Source of the DNA: Pseudomonas schmalbachii
GTDB taxonomy: Bacteria; Pseudomonadota; Gammaproteobacteria; Pseudomonadales; Pseudomonadaceae
Assembly (NCBI RefSeq): GCF_017589465.1
Contig: NZ_JAELYA010000004.1
Location: 459,133 to 523,132 of the forward strand
Direction of reading: 5' to 3'
DNA length: 64,000 nucleotides
The notes beneath the pieces are model-generated. The model did not search any database. It saw only the letters and a program-made list of their open reading frames with translations, and was not told where the DNA came from. The first letter of the stretch is position 1. Each line of letters opens with the position of its first letter. This document shows positions 35,961 through 45,825 of this stretch, in pieces. The position numbers and the translations under genes are program-made.

Positions 35961-37919
35961 TTAATTTAGTTCGACTTCTAGAGCTTCTTTTAGCCGATTT
36001 TTTATAATCTCCTCCCGCAGTGCGTTGCTTAGCTCGTTGAGAGTATCTTCTTTGCAGAGTTGCACGATGAACTCGCAGCCTTCTGTTGCGAAAAAACTCT
36101 TTATGTTGAAAGATGTGTAATTAAGCGATTGGATGTCATGCAGAATTAGTTTAAATGAAGATGGTGTGAATTTCCAGTTGTGGACATCAATGTATTCATC
36201 GGACTCTTGAGCAAAGGCAAGCATCCTCTTTGCATCATCAAGACTGGGATGGATAAAGTTGAAATTTCCCGAGTGCCCTTTATGCCATGCTACGGTCTCG
36301 CCTTTTCTAGTGATCATCGAGAAGTGATCCCATATGGCGGATAGGCTATGTCGACGGCGTTTTTCTACGTAAGCTTGAATTACTTCGCCTGGGGTACTGG
36401 TTGGTCTGAATATGTCAAAGCAGTATCTATGATCAGGAATTGCTAGGCACAATATCCCGCCAGGCTTTAGCATTATTTCGCATTGCTGTAAAAAAGAGAC
36501 GAGATCTGGAGTGTGCTCTATGACATGTGATGCTATTATCCAATCATAGTAGTCTTTCTTTTCTGTCAGTTCATGAAGTGGTTGGCCAGACCATACATAG
36601 TCGACTTCTTCAATTTTTCTTATGTCGACATTCTGATTTTTATACTTCTCCTTTAGTGTGCTAGCGTCAGCATGATCCAAGACATGTACATTGAAACCTT
36701 GACTTTTGGGGGCGACTGGGCAGTAGGATGCACCAATTTCAAGGCCTATTCCCCGAAGGTTGCATCCAAATAGAACTTTCTCATTTCGGGAGAGATTCTG
36801 GGAGGGGGTGAAGCTTTGGCCGGGTATAGAGGAACTTTGGGTGGAGGAGTGGCTGAGAGAAACTAACTTTCTTATCGCTTCTGTCCATCTTGAAGCTGTA
36901 GTTTTTAACATGCGTTCGCTCCAGATTTGTGTGTGTGCGTTGTGGGCTAGTTTTTGGCGGAGTTCTTGATCAAGTATTAAACTCTCCAGCCAGTATTCCC
37001 AAGAAGAATTATCAGTTGCCAGGATTCCAGTATTTAAATGAGAGATGGTGGCGCTGTAAGCTGGGGTGTCGGAAAATATTCCGGGTATTCCATGGACGCC
37101 ATAATCTAAATATTTTATGTCAGATTTGCATTTCGTGAAGTCTGAGTCTATTAGGGGGGCGATCCCGAAGTTCCAGTTTATGTTTCTCTTGAAGTAAGAT
37201 GTAAAGTTTTTATATGGGGTGTCACTAGGCGGGACGGAAAGGATCTTAACTGGAAGATCTGCGAACATCTCTCTTATAGTTGGAGCGTCGCCTATCCCTA
37301 GTATTTCAAAGCTGACCTTGGATGAGTGTTTTCTTAGAGTTCGTCTAAGGGGATGTATAATAGAAATTAGGTCATCTATGTGGGTGTAAGTACCCATGTA
37401 TCCGAACTTGACTTGACTGTGGTTGGTTTGTGACGGAAGAGTTGGCGGCGAGAAAAATAACTGCTCGTCCAAGAAGTTTTCTAAGACTACGACGTTCTTG
37501 TTTAAGCTGGAAAGTCTTTTTGCGAGATTGGGAGTTGAGACTATGACTCCGTCGGCAAAGCGCGCCATTTGCATTAGCCATAATTTTTGGGATGACGTTG
37601 GCCAGTTGGTGTCGCCAGCTTTAGAGTTGAGATCTAATAAATTATCATCTAGTTCGTAGATTATTTTTGCGCCTTGCAGTCTAGCGCGCTGCAATATTGA
37701 GTGATGATAATGCCAGTCGCAAGTGTGGTCCCATAGACGCTCAATGATAATCACGTCAAATGGGATGTCAGGGAGGTCAGTTCCGTAAGTGAGCGATACT
37801 TCAGAGCTTATAGATGGGTGAGACAATGGACGAATTAGCCGAATTTCACTGCAGCCGTGGGGAAGTCCACCGGCAGAGCTCTCATATAGTACATGTATAT
37901 TTAGGATGCTGTCGGACAT
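35961..37919 (-). CDS. fused glycosyltransferase-methyltransferase
   Basis: This is a 652-aa cytoplasmic protein with two parts. About 1-365 resembles a GT4-type glycosyltransferase: an early IIYELDDNLLDLNS, VKFGYMGTYTHIDDLISI, and a later DYGVHGIPGIFSDTPAY. About 375-650 is a class I SAM methyltransferase with GIGLEIGASYCPV as the binding region and DYYDWIIASHVIEHTPD after it. It is AT-rich like its operon neighbours. It probably adds a sugar and methylates a hydroxyl of it in the polymer made by unit 2, but neither substrate can be read. It is the last gene before the terminator. Confidence 0.78.
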   Translation of the reverse strand: MSDSILNIHVLYESSAGGLPHGCSEIRLIRPLSHPSISSEVSLTYGTDLPDIPFDVIIIERLWDHTCDWHYHHSILQRARLQGAKIIYELDDNLLDLNSKAGDTNWPTSSQKLWLMQMARFADGVIVSTPNLAKRLSSLNKNVVVLENFLDEQLFFSPPTLPSQTNHSQVKFGYMGTYTHIDDLISIIHPLRRTLRKHSSKVSFEILGIGDAPTIREMFADLPVKILSVPPSDTPYKNFTSYFKRNINWNFGIAPLIDSDFTKCKSDIKYLDYGVHGIPGIFSDTPAYSATISHLNTGILATDNSSWEYWLESLILDQELRQKLAHNAHTQIWSERMLKTTASRWTEAIRKLVSLSHSSTQSSSIPGQSFTPSQNLSRNEKVLFGCNLRGIGLEIGASYCPVAPKSQGFNVHVLDHADASTLKEKYKNQNVDIRKIEEVDYVWSGQPLHELTEKKDYYDWIIASHVIEHTPDLVSFLQQCEIMLKPGGILCLAIPDHRYCFDIFRPTSTPGEVIQAYVEKRRRHSLSAIWDHFSMITRKGETVAWHKGHSGNFNFIHPSLDDAKRMLAFAQESDEYIDVHNWKFTPSSFKLILHDIQSLNYTSFNIKSFFATEGCEFIVQLCKEDTLNELSNALREEIIKNRLKEALEVELN

Positions 37920-37991
37920 TTAATTTATCTGCTGTGGGTTTTATGGCAGTTTTTTGATTTCGGGCTGCTCGGCCGGTATTTATTGGTTTTT

Positions 37992-38017
37992 GGCCTGCCG
38001 AAAACACACGACAGGCC
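37992..38017 (-). other. intercistronic hairpin
   Basis: GGCCTGCCG (37992-38000) and CGACAGGCC (38009-38017) form a nine-pair stem with one G-T wobble. It lies between the 1085-aa and 652-aa protein genes on the minus strand, followed by AAAAACC rather than a T-run. It may be a partial terminator or mRNA stability element. Confidence 0.45.
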
Positions 38018-38026
38018 TTCATATTA

Positions 38027-41000
38027 TTATGCTAAAGACATACTTTCCTCTGTGGTGGAAGTGGAGTTAGGAGTCGCATCATCCGGGAAGAAACAGCTTA
38101 GAATATTAAAAGAAGATATGATTGGATCGTGCTGCACCACAACTAGAGCATTTTTCCGGATGCGCTCTCTCAGTTTCGAGTCGGAAATTAGTCGGCTTGC
38201 CGCTTCAAATATCTCATCGTCAGAGTTGGTATTGACTAGTAGACCATTCTCTTTGTCGGTGATTATTTCTCTAAGTCCACCATTTTGAGGGCCGATAACT
38301 GCTAGCGCAGAAGCCATTGCCTCCATAGCAGTAAGCCCCATTGCCTGGAAGTCTGAACAATCAATAAAAATATCTGCTGTTGCCATTGTTTTAGAGACTT
38401 CTTGGGAGTTAATCTCTCCAAGATTTGCAAAAGGGAAATCCCTATCGATCAAAGCGGAGTTTATTTCATCGGTAGAACAGCCAAAAATCATTATTTGGAT
38501 ATTGGTTCCAAAGTGGCGCGATAAGCGCTTTAATATTCGCATGGTTCGCTCTGGTGCTCTCCTTGGTGTAGATGGGCGCACCATTGCTAGAATCGTGATC
38601 TTATCTGTATTTGAATTATATGTTTTCGTCGGATGGAAAAGGTTAGTATCCAATGTGGGGCCAACTACTGCTGCTATAACGCTAGTTTCTTCTTTGAGAA
38701 CGCGCTGGGTCCACTTTGTCTTTGTAAATAGAGTTAGTCCATCGACCTCTGTATAACTGCTTAGAGCCAATTTATAATCGGGGGTCCCTTTCTCGAAGAA
38801 ATCGGGCTCAAAATCTTGTACGTAGTAGCCGAGTTTGGGGGGGGTGGGTAAATCTAATAGCGGTCTCAACCAAGATACTGTTAAATATAGTGTGGCTATG
38901 ATTGCATCAAACTCACATGCAATCTCAATTAGCTCGCTAGATGAATTGATATAAAGTGTGGGTACGCTGTTGTTTGGGTAGCTTTTTTCGAAAAGCTCTT
39001 TATGGATGTAGAGATTTGCGACCCACACATCCGCACCGAGTGAGCGCATAGTTTCTGCTTCAAGTAGAACTATATTGGCGCCACCGCCAGGTGTTCTGGC
39101 TGGTAGCAAGAATAGTATGCGTTTTCCCTCAAATTGCTTTTGTGCTCTCTCTCTGATGGATTTTATATTTTCAATATCTTTGCAGCGGTTTCTAACATAC
39201 TGAAGTGCCAAATTATTTTGGGTGGCGGCAAGGTTGTGAAGAATTTTTGATGTACCGTGCTTTTTGGCGAGATTGTTATCTGCTAATTTGGCTAGTTCTT
39301 TTCTTGTTTCATGTGAGTAACTTTTGGACTGAGCATGATAAACAAAGCAATCATCTGCTACCGCTAGTTCCCATCCATTCTGGATAGCCCTCAGGCAGTA
39401 GTCATTCTCTTCGCCATAGCCTCGTGCAAATATTTCCTCGTCAAAAAGACCGATATCACTAATTAGGTTTTTCTTAATTAGTAGGCAGAAGCCGTTTAGG
39501 AAGCCTACACTAGGATGAATCTGTTGAGAAACACGTGCAACTTCTCCGGCATAGTCGACTACCGTATACCCTGAAGGTAAGGGGTTACTGGACCAGTCTC
39601 CGTCCTTATCTAATAGATTAGGCGTGGATTGCCAAGATGCAGTGTTGCTTAGAGGGCCTACCATACCAATTCTAGGTGAGGATTTGGCGCACTGAATTAG
39701 CCGATCAATCCATTTGGGTGAAACAATGGTGTCGCTATTGAGCAATACTAAATTATCCGCGGTAGATGCCCGCATTCCTATGTTGGCGGCTTTGGTATAT
39801 CCCTGTGCGATATCATTACGTATCAAAATTGCAGGTTGGCCGAAAACGAACTCTTCTAAGTAGGTTTTTGTTTCTAGAGCGCTTCCATCATCAACAATTA
39901 TTAAGTTGTATGGTGGGTGGGTGTTCTGCATTATGGAGGTTAAGCAGCGCTTTACATCATCTAGTGCGTTATGCACACAGACAATTATGTCTATTTTATC
40001 TATATGGAGGGGTATTTCTTTATTTTTTTGTTCAATATTGCTTTCTGGTTTGTTGTATGAGGGCTGGTTTTCACCATTTAATTTTGATGCATTGTGTTGT
40101 AATAGGAATCGGGCTCTTGATGTTACGCCACGGATGCCTTCTCGACGAAAAATTACTATTAGCTTTAATAGGGTCTCTTTGCTGCTTCCAGTATGTCTTT
40201 TTGCCAGTCTTACTGATTTTGCCAATAAAGTAAGGCGAATTTTTTGAATGCCGAGCCAGCGCAGTGGTTTGGTGACCTTCCAGCTAGTGGAGGAGGTTAT
40301 TGCGGCAAGCGTTGTTTCTTGCTGGTTGATTACCTGACTCAGGCCAGAGATTCTTTTACTCTGCTCCTGGATTAAACGTTCGAGCTCTAGTATTTTATTG
40401 TTGCGTTCATTAGCACCGACGCTCAGCTCAGTTAGTCGGTTCTCTCTATCGTCAATAGAGCGGTTTAGGCTAGCGAGAGAGCTATTCAGGTCGTCGAGGG
40501 AGTTATTCAATACAACTATTTGGGAGTCGAGCAGGGCCACTTTTTTATTAAGCTCGGCATTGGTGCGCATAGAAAGGTCGAGCTCAAACCGTTCCCGCTC
40601 CTTCTTACCTAGTGCAGAGAAGTAATGGATGAGATCACCCTGCAGAGCGTGAGATGGGCTTAGCCACTCCATTCGTTTGGTGTCAGTCGCACCTGGAATC
40701 TGTAGCACACCAAGGCCGTAGGAGTGTAAGAACTCCAAGTGGTCAGGGTATATTTCTTTCAGTTCTTGCCATAGTTTCCAAACGCCAAACTCACGTTCTC
40801 GAACATTTGTGTCATGGAGTAAAACAATTGCGCCAGGAGTCAGCTTTGGAAGCCACGATTCAAAATCATGGCGAACCGCCTCATAAGTGTGGAGGCCATC
40901 GATATGTAATAAGTCAATGGTCCCGTCCGAGAAATAGTTTAGTGCCTCGTCAAAAGTCATCCGAAGCAGATTGGAAAAGGAGGAGTAATTTGTATTATTG

Positions 41001-41284
41001 TGGGATGTGACGCTGTTATATATTGTTTCGGAGTAGTGGCCTGCGTGTTTATCGCCTTCCCACGTATCGATGGCATAACATTTGGCGGGGAGATTTTTTT
41101 GCTTAATTGCTTGGCAGAAGGAGAAGTACGAATGCCCCCAGTGTGTACCAAGTTCCACAAAACAAGAAGGTTCAAAGCGGTTAACCAACCAGGCAGCGAA
41201 TGGCGTGTGACCAAGCCAAGCGCTGTCTTGTCCAAGTTGGTTTGATAAGAAGTTTGCGGCTTCTAATAAGGTTTTTTCTTTCAT
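38027..41284 (-). CDS. methyltransferase-coiled coil-GT2-GT4 multidomain protein (WsaE/WbdD-like logic)
   Basis: This is a 1085-aa protein in four parts. About 1-220 is a SAM methyltransferase (CFVELGTHWGHSYFSF, and LLHIDGLHTYEAV). About 230-330 is heptad-rich coiled coil (LNNSLDDLNSSLASLNRSI, LELERLIQEQSKRISGL). About 430-680 is a GT2 domain (DIIVCVHNALDDVKRCL, IIVDDGSA, and LLNSDTIVSPKWID). About 700-1070 is a GT4 domain (RILFLLPARTPGGGANIV, and DFQAMGLTAMEAMASALAV). Methyltransferase plus coil recalls WbdD, the terminator and length ruler of E. coli O9a. Methyltransferase plus two transferases recalls WsaE of a bacterial polyrhamnan. It is AT-rich and probably elongates and caps the rhamnan. 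Confidence 0.82.
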   Translation of the reverse strand: MKEKTLLEAANFLSNQLGQDSAWLGHTPFAAWLVNRFEPSCFVELGTHWGHSYFSFCQAIKQKNLPAKCYAIDTWEGDKHAGHYSETIYNSVTSHNNTNYSSFSNLLRMTFDEALNYFSDGTIDLLHIDGLHTYEAVRHDFESWLPKLTPGAIVLLHDTNVREREFGVWKLWQELKEIYPDHLEFLHSYGLGVLQIPGATDTKRMEWLSPSHALQGDLIHYFSALGKKERERFELDLSMRTNAELNKKVALLDSQIVVLNNSLDDLNSSLASLNRSIDDRENRLTELSVGANERNNKILELERLIQEQSKRISGLSQVINQQETTLAAITSSTSWKVTKPLRWLGIQKIRLTLLAKSVRLAKRHTGSSKETLLKLIVIFRREGIRGVTSRARFLLQHNASKLNGENQPSYNKPESNIEQKNKEIPLHIDKIDIIVCVHNALDDVKRCLTSIMQNTHPPYNLIIVDDGSALETKTYLEEFVFGQPAILIRNDIAQGYTKAANIGMRASTADNLVLLNSDTIVSPKWIDRLIQCAKSSPRIGMVGPLSNTASWQSTPNLLDKDGDWSSNPLPSGYTVVDYAGEVARVSQQIHPSVGFLNGFCLLIKKNLISDIGLFDEEIFARGYGEENDYCLRAIQNGWELAVADDCFVYHAQSKSYSHETRKELAKLADNNLAKKHGTSKILHNLAATQNNLALQYVRNRCKDIENIKSIRERAQKQFEGKRILFLLPARTPGGGANIVLLEAETMRSLGADVWVANLYIHKELFEKSYPNNSVPTLYINSSSELIEIACEFDAIIATLYLTVSWLRPLLDLPTPPKLGYYVQDFEPDFFEKGTPDYKLALSSYTEVDGLTLFTKTKWTQRVLKEETSVIAAVVGPTLDTNLFHPTKTYNSNTDKITILAMVRPSTPRRAPERTMRILKRLSRHFGTNIQIMIFGCSTDEINSALIDRDFPFANLGEINSQEVSKTMATADIFIDCSDFQAMGLTAMEAMASALAVIGPQNGGLREIITDKENGLLVNTNSDDEIFEAASRLISDSKLRERIRKNALVVVQHDPIISSFNILSCFFPDDATPNSTSTTEESMSLA

Positions 41285-41321
41285 ATGTCTGCCACTTAAT
41301 CTTTATGTGGGATATGCATTT

Positions 41322-42686
41322 CTAATGGCTTGGTGTATGTTGGGGGTGAGTGAGCTTTTTTAGGCTGATCTTCTGAAATGGCACGCCTACAAGCCCCCAT
41401 CTCACTTTACTTGAGAACACATTAATTATCAGTGCGTCGTGCAACCAGTGATGTTGCACGTGACTGTAGAGAGTACCTTCGGCAAGCGATGCAATAACTA
41501 CATATTGACCATTTGGAAGCATAGGGAGTCTAAATAAGAATTCTGCTTCGAAAGTCTCCCCGGTAGAAATTGTAAGCGGCTGCCGGTCTGTCTGTGGTAG
41601 AGAGTTTTCGCCGAATAAACTCTGACCAAGTCGATCGCATACTAAGAAGCCAATTATGGGTTTTTCTATATTTTGATAGGCTATGGCCCGAATTGTCATT
41701 CGGACGTTTTCTCCACCTTGAAAGGATTGCTCGCTATTAGATGATTCGTGTTCCAATCTTACTGAAAGAATCTCTCCTGCGCCTGTTTTCCAGCCATTCG
41801 ACTCGTCGAGATTGTCTATAACTTCGAATTTGCCTTCATAATCAACTACTGGCGAGTCATCTGGAATGACGGGTATTGCTTCGCTGTGTTTGGTTGATGC
41901 TCTTTCCAGTTTTACTTCGTCGCCATATACCTCCTGCAGCGTATATTGCAGATACTCATCGGAAACCGCCTTGGATTGGCCTATCTGGCGAAGATTTCCA
42001 TTGTGCAGCCAAATACTTCGCTGGCAGAGATTTATGACTGAGCTAATATCGTGGCTAACGAAGAGCAAGGTTCCACGATCTTTGAATGCTCGAATGAATC
42101 TCATGCATTTTTGAGTAAAAACTGCATCTCCAACAGCTAGTGCTTCATCAATGACTAAAATGTCCGCATCAACGTGGGCAATAACAGCAAATGCTAGTCT
42201 TACAAACATTCCGCTCGAATAGCTTTTTACTGGCTGGTCAATATGACTTCCAATGTCTGCAAAGGATGCTATACGATCAAACCTCTCATCAATTTGATTT
42301 TTAGTTAGTCCGTATAGTGCTGCGGCCATATAAACATTTTCTCGGCCGGTGAATTCTGGGTTGAAACCCGCTCCAAGTTCTAATAGTGCGGCTATTTTGC
42401 CGTTAATTCTAATTTTCCCTTGTGTTGGAGTCAGGGTGCCACATATTGCTTGAAGTAGGGTGGACTTTCCTGAACCATTGCGACCTATGATTCCAATCGT
42501 TTCCCCTTTTTTAACCGTGAATGAAATGTCATGAAGCGCCCAAAACTCTCTATAATATTTTTTTTTTCCGCGGGAAAGCATCTGCAGAAGCCGGTCCCTT
42601 GGCTTGTCGTATATTGTGTAGCACTTGCCAATGTTTTCTACCTCGATGGCGGTTTCATTGGTAGGCTTATTTTCACTAGAGAACAT
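41322..42686 (-). CDS. wzt: O-polysaccharide ABC transporter ATPase with C-terminal binding domain (Wzt)
   Basis: This is a 454-aa ABC ATPase. The nucleotide domain takes the first ~240 residues (Walker A GRNGSGKS, signature YSSGMFVRLAFAV, Walker B DILVIDEALAVGD). A further ~200 residues form a beta-rich C-terminal domain of the Wzt type (GENVRMTIRAIAYQNIEKP, and LPNGQYVVIASLAEGT). In E. coli O8/O9a this domain recognises the modified non-reducing chain end before export. The ATG at 42686 (MFSSENKP) is chosen over 42740 because AAGGA lies eight bases upstream and overlap with the permease gene drops to 11 bases. Confidence 0.92.
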   Translation of the reverse strand: MFSSENKPTNETAIEVENIGKCYTIYDKPRDRLLQMLSRGKKKYYREFWALHDISFTVKKGETIGIIGRNGSGKSTLLQAICGTLTPTQGKIRINGKIAALLELGAGFNPEFTGRENVYMAAALYGLTKNQIDERFDRIASFADIGSHIDQPVKSYSSGMFVRLAFAVIAHVDADILVIDEALAVGDAVFTQKCMRFIRAFKDRGTLLFVSHDISSVINLCQRSIWLHNGNLRQIGQSKAVSDEYLQYTLQEVYGDEVKLERASTKHSEAIPVIPDDSPVVDYEGKFEVIDNLDESNGWKTGAGEILSVRLEHESSNSEQSFQGGENVRMTIRAIAYQNIEKPIIGFLVCDRLGQSLFGENSLPQTDRQPLTISTGETFEAEFLFRLPMLPNGQYVVIASLAEGTLYSHVQHHWLHDALIINVFSSKVRWGLVGVPFQKISLKKLTHPQHTPSH

Positions 42687-43494
42687 CAGCAAATCCTTTT
42701 CTTGTTTTCTGAAACCAAGCGAAGCCAAGGATGCTGACAAGAATACTTAGCAGGAGATAGATCGTGAGCATTGGCCAGTTTGGCTGGTTTCCCCATATCA
42801 ACACATCTCGCGTCATTTCGATTGTTGGAGTTAAAGGATTTAGCAGCAACAAAGAGTGATATTTTTCTGGCAGTGCTGAGAGAGGAAAGAAGATTGGAGA
42901 CATGAACATTAAGATAGTGGTGATGATTCCGGTTATCTGTGATACATCCCGTAAGAAGACCCCTAGGGATGCCAGAAACCATGAGATTCCAAGGGTGAAA
43001 AATAAAATCGGAAGTAGTATGAGCGGAAAGAGGAAAATCGTACTCCTTGGTAATCCATAGATGAATATGTAGAAGCCTAGCCATACGGATAGACTCACTA
43101 AAAGATGAAATAATGCGGATCCTAGGCTCACAAGGGGAAGTATTTCAATTGGAAATATTACCTTCTTTACATAATTTGAATTCGATAGAATTAGGCTTGG
43201 CGCTCGGTTTATGCACTCGGAAAATACGCTAAAAACCAGTAATCCCGAAAATAATATGAGAGCAAACTCGGCCTTAGAGCCTCCAGTATTGCCCCAGCGG
43301 CTTTTAAATATAACGCCAAATACAAAGGTGTAGACGCTCAGCATTAGAAGAGGATGGAAAAAGGACCATAATATTCCTAGTGCTGATCCGCGATAACGAC
43401 CGATTACCTCGCGTTTGATTAAGGTAATAATCAATGCCCGATTGCGCCATGGGGTGAGTAGCGCTTCCTTGGGAGAGAGGGAATGTTGATACAT
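42676..43494 (-). CDS. wzm: O-polysaccharide ABC transporter permease Wzm (unit 2)
   Basis: This is a 272-aa ABC-2-type permease with about six membrane spans and the conserved early IKREVIGRYRGSALGILWSF. It partners the long Wzt encoded just downstream. It is not closely similar by eye to the first Wzm (28882-29664), so the two export systems are separate acquisitions rather than a duplication. It begins at the last base of rmlC. Confidence 0.92.
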   Translation of the reverse strand: MYQHSLSPKEALLTPWRNRALIITLIKREVIGRYRGSALGILWSFFHPLLMLSVYTFVFGVIFKSRWGNTGGSKAEFALILFSGLLVFSVFSECINRAPSLILSNSNYVKKVIFPIEILPLVSLGSALFHLLVSLSVWLGFYIFIYGLPRSTIFLFPLILLPILFFTLGISWFLASLGVFLRDVSQITGIITTILMFMSPIFFPLSALPEKYHSLLLLNPLTPTIEMTRDVLIWGNQPNWPMLTIYLLLSILVSILGFAWFQKTRKGFADVL

Positions 43495-44039
43495 TAAAGG
43501 AAAGTCTCTGCTTCAGTAAATAGACAAGCCTTAGCGTCCTTTTCTGAAAGCCGAGGTTTGCCTTCATAGGGCCAATCAATAACTATCAGTGGATCACTCC
43601 AAAGTAAACTACGTTTGTGCTCTGGGAAATAATAGTCTGTTGTCTTGTGCAAGAAACCTGCTGAGTCCGAAAGAACTATGAAGCCATGTGCAAATCCTTC
43701 AGGTACCCAAAGTTGATTCTTATTTTCTGCGCTTAATAAGGCACCCAGCCATTTGCCAAAGGTGGGTGAAGTTCTTCGCATATCAACGGCAACATCAAAC
43801 ACTTCTCCGCTTGCTACTCGGACAAGTTTTTCTTGGGGATGTTGGGGCTGATAATGCAACCCGCGAAGTGTGCACTTTGTAGAGCGGGAATGGTTGTCTT
43901 GTACAAATTTCGCTGGTCGGCCTACGGCTTCTTCGAACTGCACATGGTTGAAGCTTTCAAAGAAGAATCCGCGCTCATCGCCAAAGACCTTGGGTTCGAT
44001 CAGTACAACATCGGGAATAGCAAGACGTGTAGCTCTCAT
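43494..44039 (-). CDS. rmlC: dTDP-4-dehydrorhamnose 3,5-epimerase
   Basis: This is a 181-aa cupin enzyme, third step of dTDP-L-rhamnose synthesis. It is recognisable by GFFFESFNHVQFEEAVG, the catalytic His in LRGLHYQPQHPQEKLV, and LWVPEGFAHGFIVLSD with the Tyr-containing tail. It has normal length. Its base composition is AT-rich like the genes downstream, whereas rmlA, which it overlaps by one base, is GC-rich. The rml operon is thus a mosaic at this point. Confidence 0.96.
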   Translation of the reverse strand: MRATRLAIPDVVLIEPKVFGDERGFFFESFNHVQFEEAVGRPAKFVQDNHSRSTKCTLRGLHYQPQHPQEKLVRVASGEVFDVAVDMRRTSPTFGKWLGALLSAENKNQLWVPEGFAHGFIVLSDSAGFLHKTTDYYFPEHKRSLLWSDPLIVIDWPYEGKPRLSEKDAKACLFTEAETFL

Positions 44040-44920
44040 CAGTAAACAGCCTCAACCAGCAAGCGTTTCAGATATTTGCCATAGCCGTTCTTGGTCATCG
44101 GAGTAGCCAGGGCTTCGAGTTGCTCGGGGCTGATCCACTTCTGGCGGAAGGCGATCTCTTCGGGGCAGGCAACTTTCAGGCCCTGGCGGTTTTCCAGGGT
44201 GGCGATAAATGAACCGGCTTCCAGCAGAGAGTCGTGGGTACCGGTGTCCAGCCAGGCGTAGCCGCGGCCCATGATTTCGACGGACAGCTGGCTCATCTCC
44301 AGGTAAGCGCGGTTGACGTCAGTGATTTCCAGTTCGCCGCGCGCCGATGGCCTGATGCTCTTGGCGATATCCACGACCTGTTGATCGTAGAAGTACAGGC
44401 CTGTCACCGCGTAGCTGGACTTCGGTTGGGTGGGCTTTTCTTCCAGGCTGACGGCCTTGTTGTTCCCATCGAACTCGACTACGCCGTAGCGCTCCGGGTC
44501 GTGCACGTGGTAGGCGAATACGGTGGCTCCAGTCGGGCGCTGCATCGCATTGAGCAGCAATTGCTGGAGGTCGTGGCCGTGATAGATGTTGTCGCCCAGC
44601 ACCAGTGCACTCGGGTCGTTGCCGATGAACGATTCGCCGATCAGGAATGCCTGGGCCAGCCCGTCGGGCGACTCCTGCACGGCATACTGCAAGTCGAGCC
44701 CCCATTGACTGCCGTCGCCCAGCAGTTGCTGGAAGCGCGGGGTGTCCTGAGGTGTAGAGATGATCAGGATCTCGCGGATACCCGCCAGCATCAGGGTACT
44801 CAGCGGGTAGTAGATCATCGGCTTGTCGTAGATGGGCAGCAGCTGCTTGGAGATTGCCAGGGTCGCCGGATACAGGCGGGTGCCGGAGCCCCCGGCGAGA
44901 ATGATTCCCTTGCGCTTCAT
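44039..44920 (-). CDS. rmlA: glucose-1-phosphate thymidylyltransferase
   Basis: This is a 293-aa nucleotidyltransferase joining dTTP and glucose-1-phosphate, the first and feedback-regulated step of dTDP-rhamnose synthesis. The N-terminal [20 protein letters not shown] and the [18 protein letters not shown] region are diagnostic. It has full length. It overlaps rmlD by four bases (ATGA). Confidence 0.97.
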   Translation of the reverse strand: MKRKGIILAGGSGTRLYPATLAISKQLLPIYDKPMIYYPLSTLMLAGIREILIISTPQDTPRFQQLLGDGSQWGLDLQYAVQESPDGLAQAFLIGESFIGNDPSALVLGDNIYHGHDLQQLLLNAMQRPTGATVFAYHVHDPERYGVVEFDGNNKAVSLEEKPTQPKSSYAVTGLYFYDQQVVDIAKSIRPSARGELEITDVNRAYLEMSQLSVEIMGRGYAWLDTGTHDSLLEAGSFIATLENRQGLKVACPEEIAFRQKWISPEQLEALATPMTKNGYGKYLKRLLVEAVY

Positions 44921-45825
44921 ACTGCCTCCGTTTCGACCAGTTCTCTGATCATGCGCTGGACGTGGTACTCCCAGTGGGGAAGGGACACTCCAAAGGTGCG
45001 TTGTAATTTGTCGTTGTTCAGTCGGGAGTTTGCTGGGCGCTTTGCCGGCACCGGATAGTCGCTGCTGGCGATCGGATGGATGCGTTCGCGGCTGGTTCGC
45101 AGCTCACTTCCCAGGCGCTGGGCTTCGCTGATGACGTACTGGGCATATCGGTGCCAACTGGTTTCCCCGCTGGTCACCAGGTGGTAAGTGCCGCTGGCGC
45201 GCTCGGCAAGTGCCGCATCGTGCTGCAGCCGACTCAGCACGAGGGCCGTGATATCGGCAATCAGTTCTGCGCTGGTCGGCGCGCCGATCTGGTCGGCGAC
45301 CACTTTCAGCTCATCGCGCTCCTTGGCCAGGCGCAGCATGGTTTTGGCGAAGTTACCGCCGCGCACTGCGTATACCCAACTGGTGCGGAAGATCAGATGA
45401 CGGCAGCCGCTCTCGCGAATTGCCAGCTCGCCTTCCAGTTTGGTCTGGCCGTAGGCACCGAGTGGGTCGGTGGCGGCGTCTTCCTCGAATGGGGTGCTGC
45501 CGCTGCCGTCGAATACATAGTCGGTGGAGTAATGCACCAACCATGCGCCTAGCTCGCGTGCGGTGGCGGCCAGCACCGCGACAGCCTCGGCGTTTACCCG
45601 GCGAGCGCTGTCGACATCGCTTTCGGCCTTGTCCACGGCGGTATAGGCACCGGCGTTGACGATCACGCTCGGCCGTTCGCGCTCCACCAGCGCAGCCAGT
45701 CCTGCAAGGTTTGCCAGGTTACCGCGCTGCCTGTCGCAGACGACCAGTTCACCCAGTGGAGCCAGGGAACGCTGCAGTTCCCAGCCGACCTGGCCGTTTG
45801 CGCCGAGCAGGAGAATCTTGTTCAT
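44917..45825 (-). CDS. rmlD: dTDP-4-dehydrorhamnose reductase
   Basis: This is a 302-aa short-chain dehydrogenase, last step to dTDP-L-rhamnose. It shows the N-terminal [11 protein letters not shown] nucleotide site, the active-site STDYVFDG, and YGQTKLEGE with the Tyr-Lys pair. The ATG at 45825 ([11 protein letters not shown]) gives an ATGA overlap with rmlB and fits the family. The frame extends 21 bases further without features. Confidence 0.96.
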   Translation of the reverse strand: MNKILLLGANGQVGWELQRSLAPLGELVVCDRQRGNLANLAGLAALVERERPSVIVNAGAYTAVDKAESDVDSARRVNAEAVAVLAATARELGAWLVHYSTDYVFDGSGSTPFEEDAATDPLGAYGQTKLEGELAIRESGCRHLIFRTSWVYAVRGGNFAKTMLRLAKERDELKVVADQIGAPTSAELIADITALVLSRLQHDAALAERASGTYHLVTSGETSWHRYAQYVISEAQRLGSELRTSRERIHPIASSDYPVPAKRPANSRLNNDKLQRTFGVSLPHWEYHVQRMIRELVETEAV

